From positions 2,049,701-2,113,700 of the forward strand of contig NZ_CP160328.2 in NCBI RefSeq assembly GCF_040741455.2: a stretch of DNA of 64,000 nt. The letters run 5' to 3'. The position numbers and the translations under genes were made by a program. Of this stretch, positions 33,901 through 42,146 are shown one piece after another; position 1 is the stretch's first letter, and every line of letters starts with the position of its first letter. This DNA is from Snodgrassella alvi. Lineage in GTDB: Bacteria; Pseudomonadota; Gammaproteobacteria; Burkholderiales; Neisseriaceae. Below the pieces are notes generated by a model. That model was given only the letters and a program-made list of their open reading frames with translations. It was not told the origin of the DNA and ran no database searches.

Positions 33901-34023
33901 GGCTGGGTGAATGTTGGTGAGAAAAAACAATTTCTCATTAATACACTCACACCATTTGTCGGTGACTGCAACACTCAGACACCGGAATACAAAACCTTTT
34001 TGTGCAATATCGAAAAAGCGTGA
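30916..34023 (+). CDS. fdnG: Formate dehydrogenase-N/O major subunit, molybdopterin enzyme (cysteine form)
   Basis: 1035 residues (E. coli FdnG 1015). Tat signal NLTRRQFFKVTAAGAGATG at the N-terminus. [4Fe-4S] site CTYCSVGCG followed by RGSLCPKGA (about 52-95). The active-site segment reads SQARVCHGPTVSALA: residue 196 is Cys encoded by TGT (31501-31503), at exactly the position of the selenocysteine in E. coli FdnG. The molybdopterin-binding domain continues (MGGNAAEAHPVGFKW) to a C-terminal dinucleotide-binding domain. It oxidises formate to CO2 in the periplasm and passes electrons through FdnH and FdnI to quinone. First gene of fdnGHI; AGGAA precedes the ATG. It could equally be named fdoG. 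Confidence 0.95.
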   Translation: MNLTRRQFFKVTAAGAGATGLAVMGMAPATAFAEVRQYKLLRATETRNNCTYCSVGCGTLLYSLGDGAKNAKKKIFHIEGDPDHPVSRGSLCPKGASLIDFVNSPNRVLHPQVREAGTNEWKDISWDEALDRIARLIKDERDANLIAKNADGVTVNRLETIGMLCASASSNETGILTQKFMRSLGLVGTDSQARVCHGPTVSALAATFGRGAMTNTWTDIQNADFILVMGGNAAEAHPVGFKWVIEAKKQKGTKLIVCDPRFNRTASVADHYLPIRSGTDIAFLGAVINWLIKNDKVQWEYVKNYTNAAFILADDYGFNEGLFSGHADYTSADGRPTPEAAPKGAKGGAVYNNASWTYELDENGFAKTDPTLENPRCVWQVMKRHYAQYTPEMMHKITGTPIEDFLLVCQALGATSAKNKAGTILYALGWTQHTYGSQNIRTMAMIQLILGNIGMPGGGVNALRGHSNIQGLSDLGLLSTSLPGYLSLPNEKKNPTFEDYLSVQTPKAMRPGQLNYWGNTPKFMVSLLKWFFGDKATKENNWGYDWLPKWDKMYDVLQMAEMMYQGQMHGLLVQGFNAMGSFPDSNRIVEAFSRLKWMVVMDPLNTETATFWENHGDAHNVDSSSILTTVFRLPVPCFAEENGSIVNSSRWLQWHYAGAEAPEDARADLEILAELHLRIKALYEKEGGKVPEPIINLSWPYKVAHSPTPEEMAQESNGWALADIKDEQGNIIVPKGGQLDSFAQLRDDGSTACACWIFAGSWTKNGNQMARRDNSNAGLGNTPGWAWAWPANRRILYNRASCDPSGRAWDPERKLIHWDGSKWVGADVADYKADQAPDTDMNPFIMNEEGVGRLFCTQKLVDGPFPTFYEPTESPVGKNLLYPKVLNTPAVRLFDSVKERIGNKDEFPCVGTTYRLTEHFQFWTKSVKLLMIAQPEQFVEISEELAAQKKIAKGDTVKISTKRGWVEAKAVVTKRLRPLDINGQTVHQIGIPLHGGWVNVGEKKQFLINTLTPFVGDCNTQTPEYKTFLCNIEKA

Positions 34024-34035
34024 GGGGAATAAATC

Positions 34036-34950
34036 ATGGCTTTACAATCATTAGATATTAAACGGCGTTCGGCTACTAATCAGCTCACGCCGCTACCACA
34101 GGCTCGTAAACCAATTGAAATTGCCAAACTAATAGATGTTTCTACTTGCATCGGCTGCAAGGCTTGTCAGGCCGCATGTTCCGAATGGAATGATATTCGC
34201 GACGAAATTGGTACTAATCATGGCGTTTACGATAATCCTATCGATCTGAGCGCCGATAGTTGGACCGTTATGCGCTTTTCTGAAACCGAAGAAAACGGCA
34301 AGCTGGAATGGTTAATTCGTAAAGATGGTTGCATGCACTGTGCCGATCCTGGCTGTCTGAAAGCCTGTCCTTCTCCAGGTGCCATCATTCAATATGAGAA
34401 TGGTATTGTGGATTTTCATCAGGAAAACTGTATTGGCTGTGGCTACTGTATTTCCGGCTGTCCTTTCAATATCCCGCGTATCTCTAAAAAAGACAACCGT
34501 GCCTACAAATGTACATTGTGCTCCGACCGTGTGGCCGTGGGGCAGGAACCGGCTTGTGTGAAAACTTGTCCTACTGGTGCCATACATTTTGGTAGCAAGG
34601 AAGACATGAAGTTTTTGGCTAGTGAACGCATCAAGGATTTAAAACAGCGTGGCTTTGAAAAGGCCGGACTTTACGACCCGCAGGGAGTAGGCGGTACCCA
34701 TGTAATGTATGTTTTGCATCATGCCGATAAACCCAGCCTGTATCACGGTCTGCCGGATAATCCGCATATCAGTACCACAGTTAAGCTATGGAAAAGTATG
34801 CTTAAACCAATAGCCGCCTTTGGTATTGCCGCCGCCGCTTTTGCTGGCTGGCTACACTACATTACCATTGGTCCCAATCGTCCTGATGATGATGAACAGG
34901 AAGTTCTGAATCGTGATGGTGAAATCCTCGAAGACAAAGGCGACGCATAA
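34036..34950 (+). CDS. fdnH: Formate dehydrogenase iron-sulfur subunit (beta)
   Basis: 304 residues (E. coli FdnH 294). Four ferredoxin-type cysteine clusters: [49 protein letters not shown] and [20 protein letters not shown], giving four [4Fe-4S] centres. A single C-terminal membrane helix (about 256-276, [20 protein letters not shown]) anchors it at the periplasmic face, with a short acidic cytoplasmic tail. It conducts electrons from FdnG to cytochrome b of FdnI. It starts 12 bp after fdnG with AGGGGAATAA as ribosome-binding site, and its stop overlaps the start of fdnI by one base (TAATG). Confidence 0.96.
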   Translation: MALQSLDIKRRSATNQLTPLPQARKPIEIAKLIDVSTCIGCKACQAACSEWNDIRDEIGTNHGVYDNPIDLSADSWTVMRFSETEENGKLEWLIRKDGCMHCADPGCLKACPSPGAIIQYENGIVDFHQENCIGCGYCISGCPFNIPRISKKDNRAYKCTLCSDRVAVGQEPACVKTCPTGAIHFGSKEDMKFLASERIKDLKQRGFEKAGLYDPQGVGGTHVMYVLHHADKPSLYHGLPDNPHISTTVKLWKSMLKPIAAFGIAAAAFAGWLHYITIGPNRPDDDEQEVLNRDGEILEDKGDA

Positions 34951-35612
34951 TGACCAAAAAATTATTAATTCAGCGCTATAAAAAATCCGAGCGTTTTAAC
35001 CACTGGGTTGTAGCCGGCTGTTTCGTACTGCTGGCCGTATCCGGTCTTGGCTTTTTCTATCCCTCTTTTTTCTGGCTCACAGAAGTATTTGGCTCTCCGC
35101 AGCTGGCGCGCATCTTGCACCCGTTTATCGGCGTCATTATGTTTTTAGGATTTTTTATCCAGTTTTTCCGCTATGTGAAACATAATTTTTTCGAGCGCGA
35201 CGATATCAAATGGATGCTGGGTATCAAGCACATCCTGCTGGGTAAGGAAATCGGTGATACCGGTAAATACAACGCCGGACAGAAATGCATGTTTTGGCTG
35301 ATGACAATCAGCATGGCGCTGCTGTTTATCAGTGGTCTAATTGCGTGGCGGCAGTTTTTCTCCGGCTATTTTCCTATTTGGGTGGTGCGGATTGCCTTGC
35401 TGGTGCATTCGGCTTCTGCCATTTTGTTGATAGTTGGTATCATTATCCATGTGTATGCGGCTCTGTGGATAAAAGGCACCATTCCAGCTATGGTTGAAGG
35501 TGTAGTGACGCAGGAATGGGCGAAAAAACATCATCCGCGCTGGTATCGTGAAATGATGGCCAAAAAAGCCGCCAAAGCGCAGCAAACATCTACCACGCAA
35601 AGTAGCGAATAA
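34950..35612 (+). CDS. fdnI: Formate dehydrogenase cytochrome b556 subunit (gamma)
   Basis: 220 residues (E. coli FdnI 217). Four membrane helices (about 19-37, 54-72, 112-133 and 150-172). Heme-ligand His residues are expected in RFNHWVVAGCF, ILHPFIGVIMF and IHVYAALWIKGT contexts, which are visible. It receives electrons from FdnH and reduces quinone at the cytoplasmic side of the inner membrane. Translationally coupled to fdnH through TAATG. A basic C-terminal tail ends the protein (KKAAKAQQTSTTQSSE). A terminator hairpin lies 68 bp after the stop, before fdhD. Confidence 0.95.
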   Translation: MTKKLLIQRYKKSERFNHWVVAGCFVLLAVSGLGFFYPSFFWLTEVFGSPQLARILHPFIGVIMFLGFFIQFFRYVKHNFFERDDIKWMLGIKHILLGKEIGDTGKYNAGQKCMFWLMTISMALLFISGLIAWRQFFSGYFPIWVVRIALLVHSASAILLIVGIIIHVYAALWIKGTIPAMVEGVVTQEWAKKHHPRWYREMMAKKAAKAQQTSTTQSSE

Positions 35613-35680
35613 AACGCGTGCCTTTATCAGCTAGCCTGTCTGGTGACATTATAAAGACAGGTAAATATTGATTCTCTAAT

Positions 35681-35711
35681 CTGTCCTGAAGAATATTCAG
35701 GACAGTTTCTT
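35681..35711 (+). terminator. Terminator between fdnI and fdhD
   Basis: CTGTCCTGAA (35681-35690) and TTCAGGACAG (35696-35705) form a perfect 10-bp stem followed by TTTCTT. It would separate or attenuate transcription into fdhD. Confidence 0.75.
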
Positions 35712-35745
35712 AGCACTACTCCCTGCATATAGGGACCTAAATCCT

Positions 35746-36558
35746 ATGATTCACACTCCCGCCGAAAGCCGTACTGTCTGGGTAGCTCAGGACGGAAAAT
35801 GCAGCAGCATCTGTGACAATATCAGTGCTGAAATCCCAGTAGCACTGGTTTATAACGGTATATCCCACGTGGTACTGATGGCTACGCCGGATAACATTGC
35901 CGAGCTAGCTCTCGGATTCAGCTTTAGTGAAGGTATCATTGAAAGCAAGGAACAGATTTACGCCATTGAAATTAGCGAACATCAGCATGGTTTGGTAGCA
36001 GACATTGAGCTGGCCAGTGCAGCTTTTGCCCGCCTGAAAAACCGGCGCCGGCAAATGAGTGGACGTAGCGGCTGTGGCTTATGTGGTCTCGATAGCCTCG
36101 CAGCCGTACAGCCGGCAATTACCCCTATAATGCGTTCAGTGAATCTCGAATTTAGCAAAATAGGCGCTGCTTTGACCGATTTTAACCATCACCAACGCCT
36201 GCGCGCGCAAACTGGTTCCGTTCATGGTGTGGCGTGGGCTGATGGTGATGGCACAATTGTAACCGCGCGTGAAGACATTGGCCGACACAATGCTTTGGAC
36301 AAACTAATTGGCTGGGGGTTGCAAGCAAAAGTGGATTGGAAGCAGGGTTTTGTGGTATTGTCCAGTCGCGCTAGTTTTGAAATGGTAATGAAATCAGCAA
36401 TTACCGGTATCGGGTGTATCGTGGCTGTATCTGCGCCCACCACCTATGCCATTGATTTAGCTCACAAGGCTAATATCACGCTGGTGGGTTTTGCGCGTCA
36501 TCATCGCCAAGTAATTTATACCCACCCTCAATTTTTTTCATCCTTAACGCATACATAA
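35746..36558 (+). CDS. fdhD: Formate dehydrogenase sulfurtransferase FdhD
   Basis: 270 residues (E. coli 277). The mobile-loop motif GRSGCGLCGLDSL holds the two functional cysteines, C110 and C113. The nucleotide-binding part includes SVHGVAWADGDGTIVTARED and IGRHNALDKLIGWGL, then SSRASFEMVMKSA. FdhD takes sulfur from IscS and places it on the molybdenum of the formate dehydrogenase cofactor, which is essential for activity. It lies 134 bp after fdnI, beyond a terminator, so it probably has its own promoter or depends on read-through. gltP follows 90 bp later. Confidence 0.95.
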   Translation: MIHTPAESRTVWVAQDGKCSSICDNISAEIPVALVYNGISHVVLMATPDNIAELALGFSFSEGIIESKEQIYAIEISEHQHGLVADIELASAAFARLKNRRRQMSGRSGCGLCGLDSLAAVQPAITPIMRSVNLEFSKIGAALTDFNHHQRLRAQTGSVHGVAWADGDGTIVTAREDIGRHNALDKLIGWGLQAKVDWKQGFVVLSSRASFEMVMKSAITGIGCIVAVSAPTTYAIDLAHKANITLVGFARHHRQVIYTHPQFFSSLTHT

Positions 36559-36647
36559 AACTAAAAATAATAGGGTATACTCTATTGTTTTTGTTTCGCT
36601 TGTAAGACTGAATAAGAACTATATTACCAATTACTGTAAGGACGACT

Positions 36648-37973
36648 ATGTTATCGATTATTAAACGATATAGCCGTAATTTGGCCTGGCAAATTCTCTT
36701 TGCCCTGATTATGGGGGTAGCAGTGGGATTGTATCTGCATACCTTTTCAGATCCGTCTCATCCATACTACAAAACCTATCAATCTTGGGTAGTCAACGTA
36801 TTACAGCCCATGGGCGATATTTTTATCCGCCTAATTAAAATGATTGTTTTGCCGATTATCCTTAGTACCCTCACACTTGGTATTGCCGGACTGGGTAATT
36901 CCAAAAGTCTGGGTAGACTAGGTGGCAAAACCATTCTCTATTTCGAAATCATTACCACCATTGCCATTGGCGTGGGTCTGCTGTTTGGTAATTTGTTTCA
37001 TCCTGGCAGTGGTATCGATATATCTAATCTGCAGCACAGCAACGTTACCCAGTATGTGCAGAAAAGTGAAGCCTTGGCTGAAAAGCCGCATGGCCTTGTT
37101 GTCATGATTCTGGACATGATTCCGCATAATATCTTTGATTCACTTAGCACCGGCGAAATCTTACCTGTAATCTTTTTCTGTGTATTCTTTGGTTTGGGAT
37201 TGACCAAACTGCCGGATAATCAGCGTTTGTTTTTCTCTGATTTTCTGAAAGTCATTTCAGACGTGATGTTTAAAATCACCAATATGATTATGCGCTATGC
37301 GCCAATTGGTGTGTTTGGTCTCATGACAGTAACCATCAGCAAATTCGGTTTCGGCTCCCTGATACCGCTGATGAAGCTGATTCTGATTGTATATTTGGCC
37401 ATGATTGTGTTTACGCTGGTGATACTGGGTGGTGTAGCCTATTTCTGCCGCTTTAATATTTTCACCATCATCAAAATTCTTAAAGATGAATTGATTGTGG
37501 CGTTCTCAACCTCCAGCTCTGAAACAGCGCTGCCCAAAATGATTGAGAAAATGGAAGCCTATGGTGCGCCGAAATCCATTACCAGCTTTGTTATCCCTAC
37601 CGGCTATTCCTTTAACTTGGATGGTTCTACTCTGTATCAGAGTATTGCCGTAATTTTTCTGGCTCAGCTATACGGCATTTCCCTGTCTGTGACAGACCAG
37701 ATTATGATTGTCATTACCCTGATGGTGGCCTCTAAAGGTATTGCTGGTGTACCGGGCGTATCCTTTCTGGTATTGTCTGCCACGCTGGCCACTACTTCCA
37801 TACCATTGGAAGGTTTAGGCTTTATCCTTGGTATCGACCGTATTCTGGACATGGGTCGCACCGTTGTAAACGTAATCGGTAATGCACTGGCTTCACTGGT
37901 TATTTCGCGCTGGGAGCATGATTTCGATGATGAAAAAGCGCGTGCCTATGAAAAAACATTGGGCATCAAATAA
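36648..37973 (+). CDS. gltP: GltP-type glutamate/aspartate:proton symporter (DAACS family)
   Basis: 441 residues (E. coli GltP 437). Strong resemblance over the whole length: NLAWQILFALIMG, GDIFIRLIKMIVLPIILSTL, the serine-rich hairpin AFSTSSSETALPKMIEKMEA, the substrate/cation motif TGYSFNLDGSTLYQSIAVIF and VASKGIAGVPGVSF. Eight membrane helices and two re-entrant loops are expected. It imports glutamate or aspartate with protons; related DctA proteins take C4-dicarboxylates, so the exact substrate is uncertain. AAGGACGACT precedes the ATG. It stands between fdhD and fdhE although it has no known role in formate metabolism. A terminator follows 17 bp after the stop. Confidence 0.9.
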   Translation: MLSIIKRYSRNLAWQILFALIMGVAVGLYLHTFSDPSHPYYKTYQSWVVNVLQPMGDIFIRLIKMIVLPIILSTLTLGIAGLGNSKSLGRLGGKTILYFEIITTIAIGVGLLFGNLFHPGSGIDISNLQHSNVTQYVQKSEALAEKPHGLVVMILDMIPHNIFDSLSTGEILPVIFFCVFFGLGLTKLPDNQRLFFSDFLKVISDVMFKITNMIMRYAPIGVFGLMTVTISKFGFGSLIPLMKLILIVYLAMIVFTLVILGGVAYFCRFNIFTIIKILKDELIVAFSTSSSETALPKMIEKMEAYGAPKSITSFVIPTGYSFNLDGSTLYQSIAVIFLAQLYGISLSVTDQIMIVITLMVASKGIAGVPGVSFLVLSATLATTSIPLEGLGFILGIDRILDMGRTVVNVIGNALASLVISRWEHDFDDEKARAYEKTLGIK

Positions 37974-37989
37974 TTCACTTTGAGGCACT

Positions 37990-38021
37990 AAAAAGGTTCA
38001 GAGACATCTGAACCTTTTTTT
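37990..38021 (+). terminator. Terminator of gltP
   Basis: AAAAAGGTTCAG and CTGAACCTTTTTT with a 5-7-nt loop and T run. Confidence 0.9.
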
Positions 38022-38226
38022 ATGTACCTTAGTGATTCAGACGAAACAGGTATATGCTGTACTGCAATATTTCTACTGGCGTTGTTTGGCCAATTAGATT
38101 CTAGACACAGTGGTAAAACCAGACAAAAAGCATGTTTTTAGTTAAACTTGGTTATTTTTATTCCTAATACTAGCTGTTTAACGTTAGCAATGGTTACGCA
38201 GCTATCATTCACATAAACAATGATAT

Positions 38227-39156
38227 ATGAAAACACAAGCAACACCGGAAGCCATACAGGCTCAGCCATTCTTCCATATCCCGTTTTGGCAGCAACCCGC
38301 TGCTGATATTTTTAGCCAGCGTGCCTTGCGCCTAAACGAACTGGCCGCTGAAGACAGTAGCGATTGGCAGCCATATTTGCTGTTACTGGCAGAGATATGT
38401 ACAGCTCAGCAGAGTTTACTAGAGCGTTATACAGAGGCAGACTGGGTATTGCCTGCCACTAATGAGGGAGATTTACCATTCACACCGGCTTTGCTGAGTG
38501 AGAATCGTGGCTTAGCCGACCAGCTGTTTACTGATTTATATGCTTTGCTCCACGAGCAGTTGTCACCTACGGCGGTACAAGTATGGCAGGAAATATTGCA
38601 TCTTAGCAGCGAGGAGCGTATCCGGTTGTGCCAGCTGGCAATCAATCAGCAGCTAGGTCTAGCACAGCAGGATTATCAAATATGGTTGAACGCTGTTGTA
38701 CAGGTTATCTATACATTGGTAGCAAGAAGCTTAGCAGCAGACACAGTAAAACCATACCCAGAACCTGGATTTTGTCCTTGCTGTGGTACCGATGCCGTTG
38801 GTGCTGTGATAATCGGTCATGGTGAACTTGAAGGTTTGCGCTATCTCTGTTGTGGCCTGTGTAATAGCCGCTGGCACAGTGTGCGCGCTCGCTGTAGCTT
38901 CTGTGATAATAGTCGTGATTTAGGTATACAGCGTATAGAGCAGGCTACAGAAGGTGTTCTGGCTGCAACTGAAGCAGAATGTTGCCCCAGCTGTAATGCT
39001 TACCGTAAACGTTATCGTCTGGCTAAACAGCAGTATGCTGATCCAATAGCAGATGATCTGGCTTCTTTGATATTGGATATGCTTCTGAGTGATGAAGGCT
39101 GGCAACGTGGCGGAGCCAATCCATTTTTACTGATGGGAAAGATACCTAAACATTAA
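38227..39156 (+). CDS. fdhE: Formate dehydrogenase accessory protein FdhE
   Basis: 309 residues, identical in length to E. coli FdhE. The C-terminal half carries the zinc-ribbon/rubredoxin-like cysteine pairs: FCPCCGTDAVGAV, YLCCGLCNSRWHSVRARCSF, CDNSRD and ECCPSCNAYRKR. It binds iron and interacts with the catalytic subunits of formate dehydrogenase, and is needed for assembly or export of the active enzyme in the cytoplasm. It is separated from gltP by a terminator and 250 bp, so it is transcribed from its own promoter. Weak ribosome-binding site before ATG 38227. It completes the formate dehydrogenase set fdnGHI-fdhD-fdhE. Confidence 0.94.
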   Translation: MKTQATPEAIQAQPFFHIPFWQQPAADIFSQRALRLNELAAEDSSDWQPYLLLLAEICTAQQSLLERYTEADWVLPATNEGDLPFTPALLSENRGLADQLFTDLYALLHEQLSPTAVQVWQEILHLSSEERIRLCQLAINQQLGLAQQDYQIWLNAVVQVIYTLVARSLAADTVKPYPEPGFCPCCGTDAVGAVIIGHGELEGLRYLCCGLCNSRWHSVRARCSFCDNSRDLGIQRIEQATEGVLAATEAECCPSCNAYRKRYRLAKQQYADPIADDLASLILDMLLSDEGWQRGGANPFLLMGKIPKH

Positions 39157-39297
39157 AATTAATGATAAGCTATTTAATTATTTACCTTTATTGAAAATAA
39201 TAGATTTAAACAGTCAATTTGGACGATCAATTTCAATAAGACATTTATTAGCCGGAACCGTACGTGAACATTTATCTGTATATAGAAATTAGATTAA

Positions 39298-39858
39298 ATG
39301 ACCAAATTTGAGAAATTTTTTTTTATGACCATCGGGCCATTTATCATCATGCTGGGGATGTCTTGTTTAGTACATTCCATAGTTGATAAACAAAAATTTT
39401 ATATTTCACTACAAAATAAAGCTAAATATCTATTGAGTCTGAATTGTAAGCTTAAGAAATGTGTCACTGAAGGACAAATAATATATAGTTATTCAGAATA
39501 TTCAACAAATAATAATAGTAAATCTCTTAGGGCACCTATTTATCATTATCGTTATTACTTTGAAGTTAATGGTAAAACTTATAATAATGATAATCTACGG
39601 GTATTTAGCGAGGGCTATGCGCTCACTAGAGGCAGAATGCGATATATCCCTTCTAGTGAATGGGATTCGAATCAATATTCTACAGAAAAAATCATTTATG
39701 ATCCTTATAATCCGAACATAAATTTACCTTTGGAGTATGCGAAAGTATTGCCGGATATACCTAATCCTTATGTTATATATGAAGATTTATTGTGTATTTT
39801 GCTTGGAATATATTTTACCGTAATTTGTTATAAGGATATAGGAATATTAAAACGATAG
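39298..39858 (+). CDS. DUF3592-like membrane protein, AT-rich
   Basis: 186 residues with one hydrophobic helix at each end (about 9-27 and 163-180) and a hydrophilic domain between. The order of helix, tyrosine-rich beta domain (PIYHYRYYFEVNGKTYNNDN), then a statement like STEKIIYDPYNPNINLPLEY before the second helix is the pattern of DUF3592 proteins, in which the segment corresponds to the conserved V-x-YDPxNP motif. Function unknown. The gene is clearly more AT-rich than the fdh and moa genes on either side and is flanked by AT-rich DNA, suggesting acquisition (inference by eye). No operon partner. Confidence 0.65.
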   Translation: MTKFEKFFFMTIGPFIIMLGMSCLVHSIVDKQKFYISLQNKAKYLLSLNCKLKKCVTEGQIIYSYSEYSTNNNSKSLRAPIYHYRYYFEVNGKTYNNDNLRVFSEGYALTRGRMRYIPSSEWDSNQYSTEKIIYDPYNPNINLPLEYAKVLPDIPNPYVIYEDLLCILLGIYFTVICYKDIGILKR

Positions 39859-40297
39859 TGAAATTTAATCAGTGTTTTAATTGATTAAGTAACCATATTT
39901 TATTATTTTTTAAAGTATTTTAATAATATATAATCTGATATATTAGATCTTTATTTTATTGGATACATTAATACAAATATATATAGATGTGCTATGTTTT
40001 CAGCAAACGATAAGAAGTATTTTTAAAACTCTGCTACAAATGTAAAAATTGGACTAAAAGACTTTTAATTTTAGTAGTGCCAAATTCTAATTGTTTAGAA
40101 AGCTTTAATGCTTTTCATAACTTATGTATTGTTTGCTTTTAAAAAAGGGTCTGATAAACCTATAGATAAAGAATTTTTTTTATCATTCATAGGTCAGGCA
40201 AGAATAAAATTTCAAGTTATAAAAGTAAATGTTTGAATTTTGGTAGGCTAAATTCAATTTCAATCTGAATATAATTCAATTGTTTCGAAATTAAATT
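39859..40297. other. AT-rich gene-free stretch before moeA
   Basis: About 440 bp with very low GC and no usable reading frame. Together with 39157-39858 it forms an AT-rich patch inside the formate/molybdenum region. Confidence 0.45.
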
Positions 40298-40323
40298 AAA
40301 AGCCTGTTTTTCTACAGGCTTTT
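40298..40323 (-). terminator. Terminator of the moaD-moaE-mobA-moeA operon
   Basis: AAAAGCCTGT and ACAGGCTTTT form a 10-bp stem with a 6-nt loop; on the minus strand it follows the moeA stop by 25 bp. Confidence 0.85.
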
Positions 40324-40347
40324 GAAGTTTTCAGTAGAGTAAATAAT

Positions 40348-41538
40348 TTATATGGGATGTACTGTCAGCCATTGCCCTTGATGAATATCAGTTTGCGGTG
40401 GAATATCGATTAAAACTTGAGCATTTACGCAACTAGATAGCATATGTGAGCCTTGTTTATCCAGAAGCTGAACTTCAGGACCATTTTGGGTAAAGCATAG
40501 GGTACCACGTAGAAACTCTCGTCTTTTCTGATGATTTGGAGCGATGCTGAAGGCTGCTTTAGCCTGATAGCATGCGGGTAGGGATTGCTGAATAGGGCGG
40601 CCGGCGGCGGTTTGTAGTGCTGGCAGTCCCATTAGTTTGTAGGTAACGAAGCTGGCCACCGGATTGCCAGGCAGGAGCATGACACGGCATAGGTCGATTG
40701 TGCCCCATCCAAAAGGTTTACCGGGTTTTATTGCCAGTTTCCAGTGCTCGATGGTGCCCAGCTGCTGTAAAGCTGGTTTAACCAGATCGCGGTCGCCAAC
40801 TGAGGCGCCTCCGGAAATAATAATACTGTCGCTGCCGGCTGCTGCGCGGGCGAGAGTATCGGTAATGATGTCGAGCTTATCCGGCAAAATGCCGCCATCA
40901 ATAACCTCGATAAATGCATACTGGCGCAAACAGGCTAGCAGCATTGGCCGGTTGCTGTCGTATATCTGATGCTGCTCGAGCTTGTAATTGCCGCTTACCA
41001 GTTCATCGCCGGTGGTGAATACGCTGACGCGTAGTTTGCGGTACACTGGCAGTTCACTGGCACCTTGTGAAGCTGCTAGCCCGATGGCCTGAGGGGTAAG
41101 CAAAGCACCTTCCGGTAGTAAAACAGTGCCCTGCTTTAGTTCTTCGCCTTGACGGCGTATGTTTTCACCAGTATTAACTGTATGGGTGCTGGTAAGAATG
41201 TTTCCATTGACGCTGGTTTTTTCTTGCATGATAACGGCGTCAGTTTGAAGCGGAATGCCGGCGCCGGTGTAGATGCGCATAGCCTGTCCGTGTTGCAAGG
41301 TCTGTTGCCGGCTGTCTCCAGCCGCAGCTGTGCCAATAAGCTGCCATTCTGTGCAGTCCAGTCCGCACACGGCGTAGCCGTCCATGGCACTGTTGTCGAA
41401 AGCTGGCGCATCGGCCGTGGCGATGAGCGTCTGTGCCAAAATGCGACCGGCAGCCTGATTCAGTGTTACAGTCTCGCTATCTACTACGCGGACGGTCTGT
41501 TGTAGCAGGGTTTCCTGTCCCTGATAAAAATCCATCAT
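40348..41538 (-). CDS. moeA: Molybdopterin molybdenumtransferase MoeA
   Basis: 396 residues (E. coli 411). Family landmarks: NSAMDGYAV near the N-terminus, TGAGIPLQTDAVIMQEKT, then VFTTGDELV, ISGGASVGDRDLVKPALQQL and PGNPVASFVTYKL. MoeA inserts molybdate into adenylylated molybdopterin to give Mo-MPT. Cytoplasmic. It is the last gene of a minus-strand operon moaD-moaE-mobA-moeA, 23 bp after mobA. Two adjacent ATG codons (41538, 41535) are possible starts. A terminator closes the unit. Confidence 0.95.
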   Translation of the reverse strand: MMDFYQGQETLLQQTVRVVDSETVTLNQAAGRILAQTLIATADAPAFDNSAMDGYAVCGLDCTEWQLIGTAAAGDSRQQTLQHGQAMRIYTGAGIPLQTDAVIMQEKTSVNGNILTSTHTVNTGENIRRQGEELKQGTVLLPEGALLTPQAIGLAASQGASELPVYRKLRVSVFTTGDELVSGNYKLEQHQIYDSNRPMLLACLRQYAFIEVIDGGILPDKLDIITDTLARAAAGSDSIIISGGASVGDRDLVKPALQQLGTIEHWKLAIKPGKPFGWGTIDLCRVMLLPGNPVASFVTYKLMGLPALQTAAGRPIQQSLPACYQAKAAFSIAPNHQKRREFLRGTLCFTQNGPEVQLLDKQGSHMLSSCVNAQVLIDIPPQTDIHQGQWLTVHPI

Positions 41539-41561
41539 GATGTTGTTACTCCGCAGCGTAG

Positions 41562-42146
41562 TCAGGTAAACATGGCGCTGCTGTTGTAGTTGGTAAAAGG
41601 GTGGCTGTTGGCAAAGGTAACGATAGCATGGCGGTATGGTTGAATAATTGAGCGCATGCTGTGTGAGCCGTTGCTGTGCAGTTGTTGTTGAATAGCTGTT
41701 AAATGATGCCGGCGCATCTGGCAGACAATGGGATGCAGATTGCTATTGTCTGCGGCACAAACGATATCCAGCTCTGGCTGTTGATACAGTCTCTGAAACA
41801 GGCCGTTAATAATCTCAGCGTTTAGAAAGGGCAGGTCGCAAGGTACTATCTGCACATATTCGATGTGTGATGGTAAGGTTTGCGCAGCGCTGACTATTCC
41901 GGCCAGTGGTCCCATTTGCTGATAGTCAGGTATATCGGTACAGACGGGATATCCGTAGCGGCTCAACTTGTCGATATCGCGATTGGCACTAATGATGATG
42001 TGCTCGCTACAATGATGCAGCTGTTGTAGAACAAGCGTGAGCAGAGGTTGTCCGTTAAGTGGCAGTAGGGCTTTGTTGGCTCCGCCAACACGAGTACCGA
42101 GTCCGCCGGCCAGTATAATCAGGCCAAGCTGTGCATTTATTGCCAT
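41562..42146 (-). CDS. mobA: Molybdenum cofactor guanylyltransferase MobA
   Basis: 194 residues, the same length as E. coli MobA. GTP-binding N-terminus LIILAGGLGTRVGGANKALL, then GPLAGIVSAAQTLPS and VQIVPCDLPFLN, then the segment DNSNLHPIVCQMRRH. It joins GMP to Mo-MPT to make the bis-MGD cofactor used by formate dehydrogenase, so it is directly needed by FdnG in this region. Its start overlaps the end of moaE by 10 bp, a sign of translational coupling; moeA follows 23 bp downstream. Confidence 0.94.
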   Translation of the reverse strand: MAINAQLGLIILAGGLGTRVGGANKALLPLNGQPLLTLVLQQLHHCSEHIIISANRDIDKLSRYGYPVCTDIPDYQQMGPLAGIVSAAQTLPSHIEYVQIVPCDLPFLNAEIINGLFQRLYQQPELDIVCAADNSNLHPIVCQMRRHHLTAIQQQLHSNGSHSMRSIIQPYRHAIVTFANSHPFTNYNSSAMFT

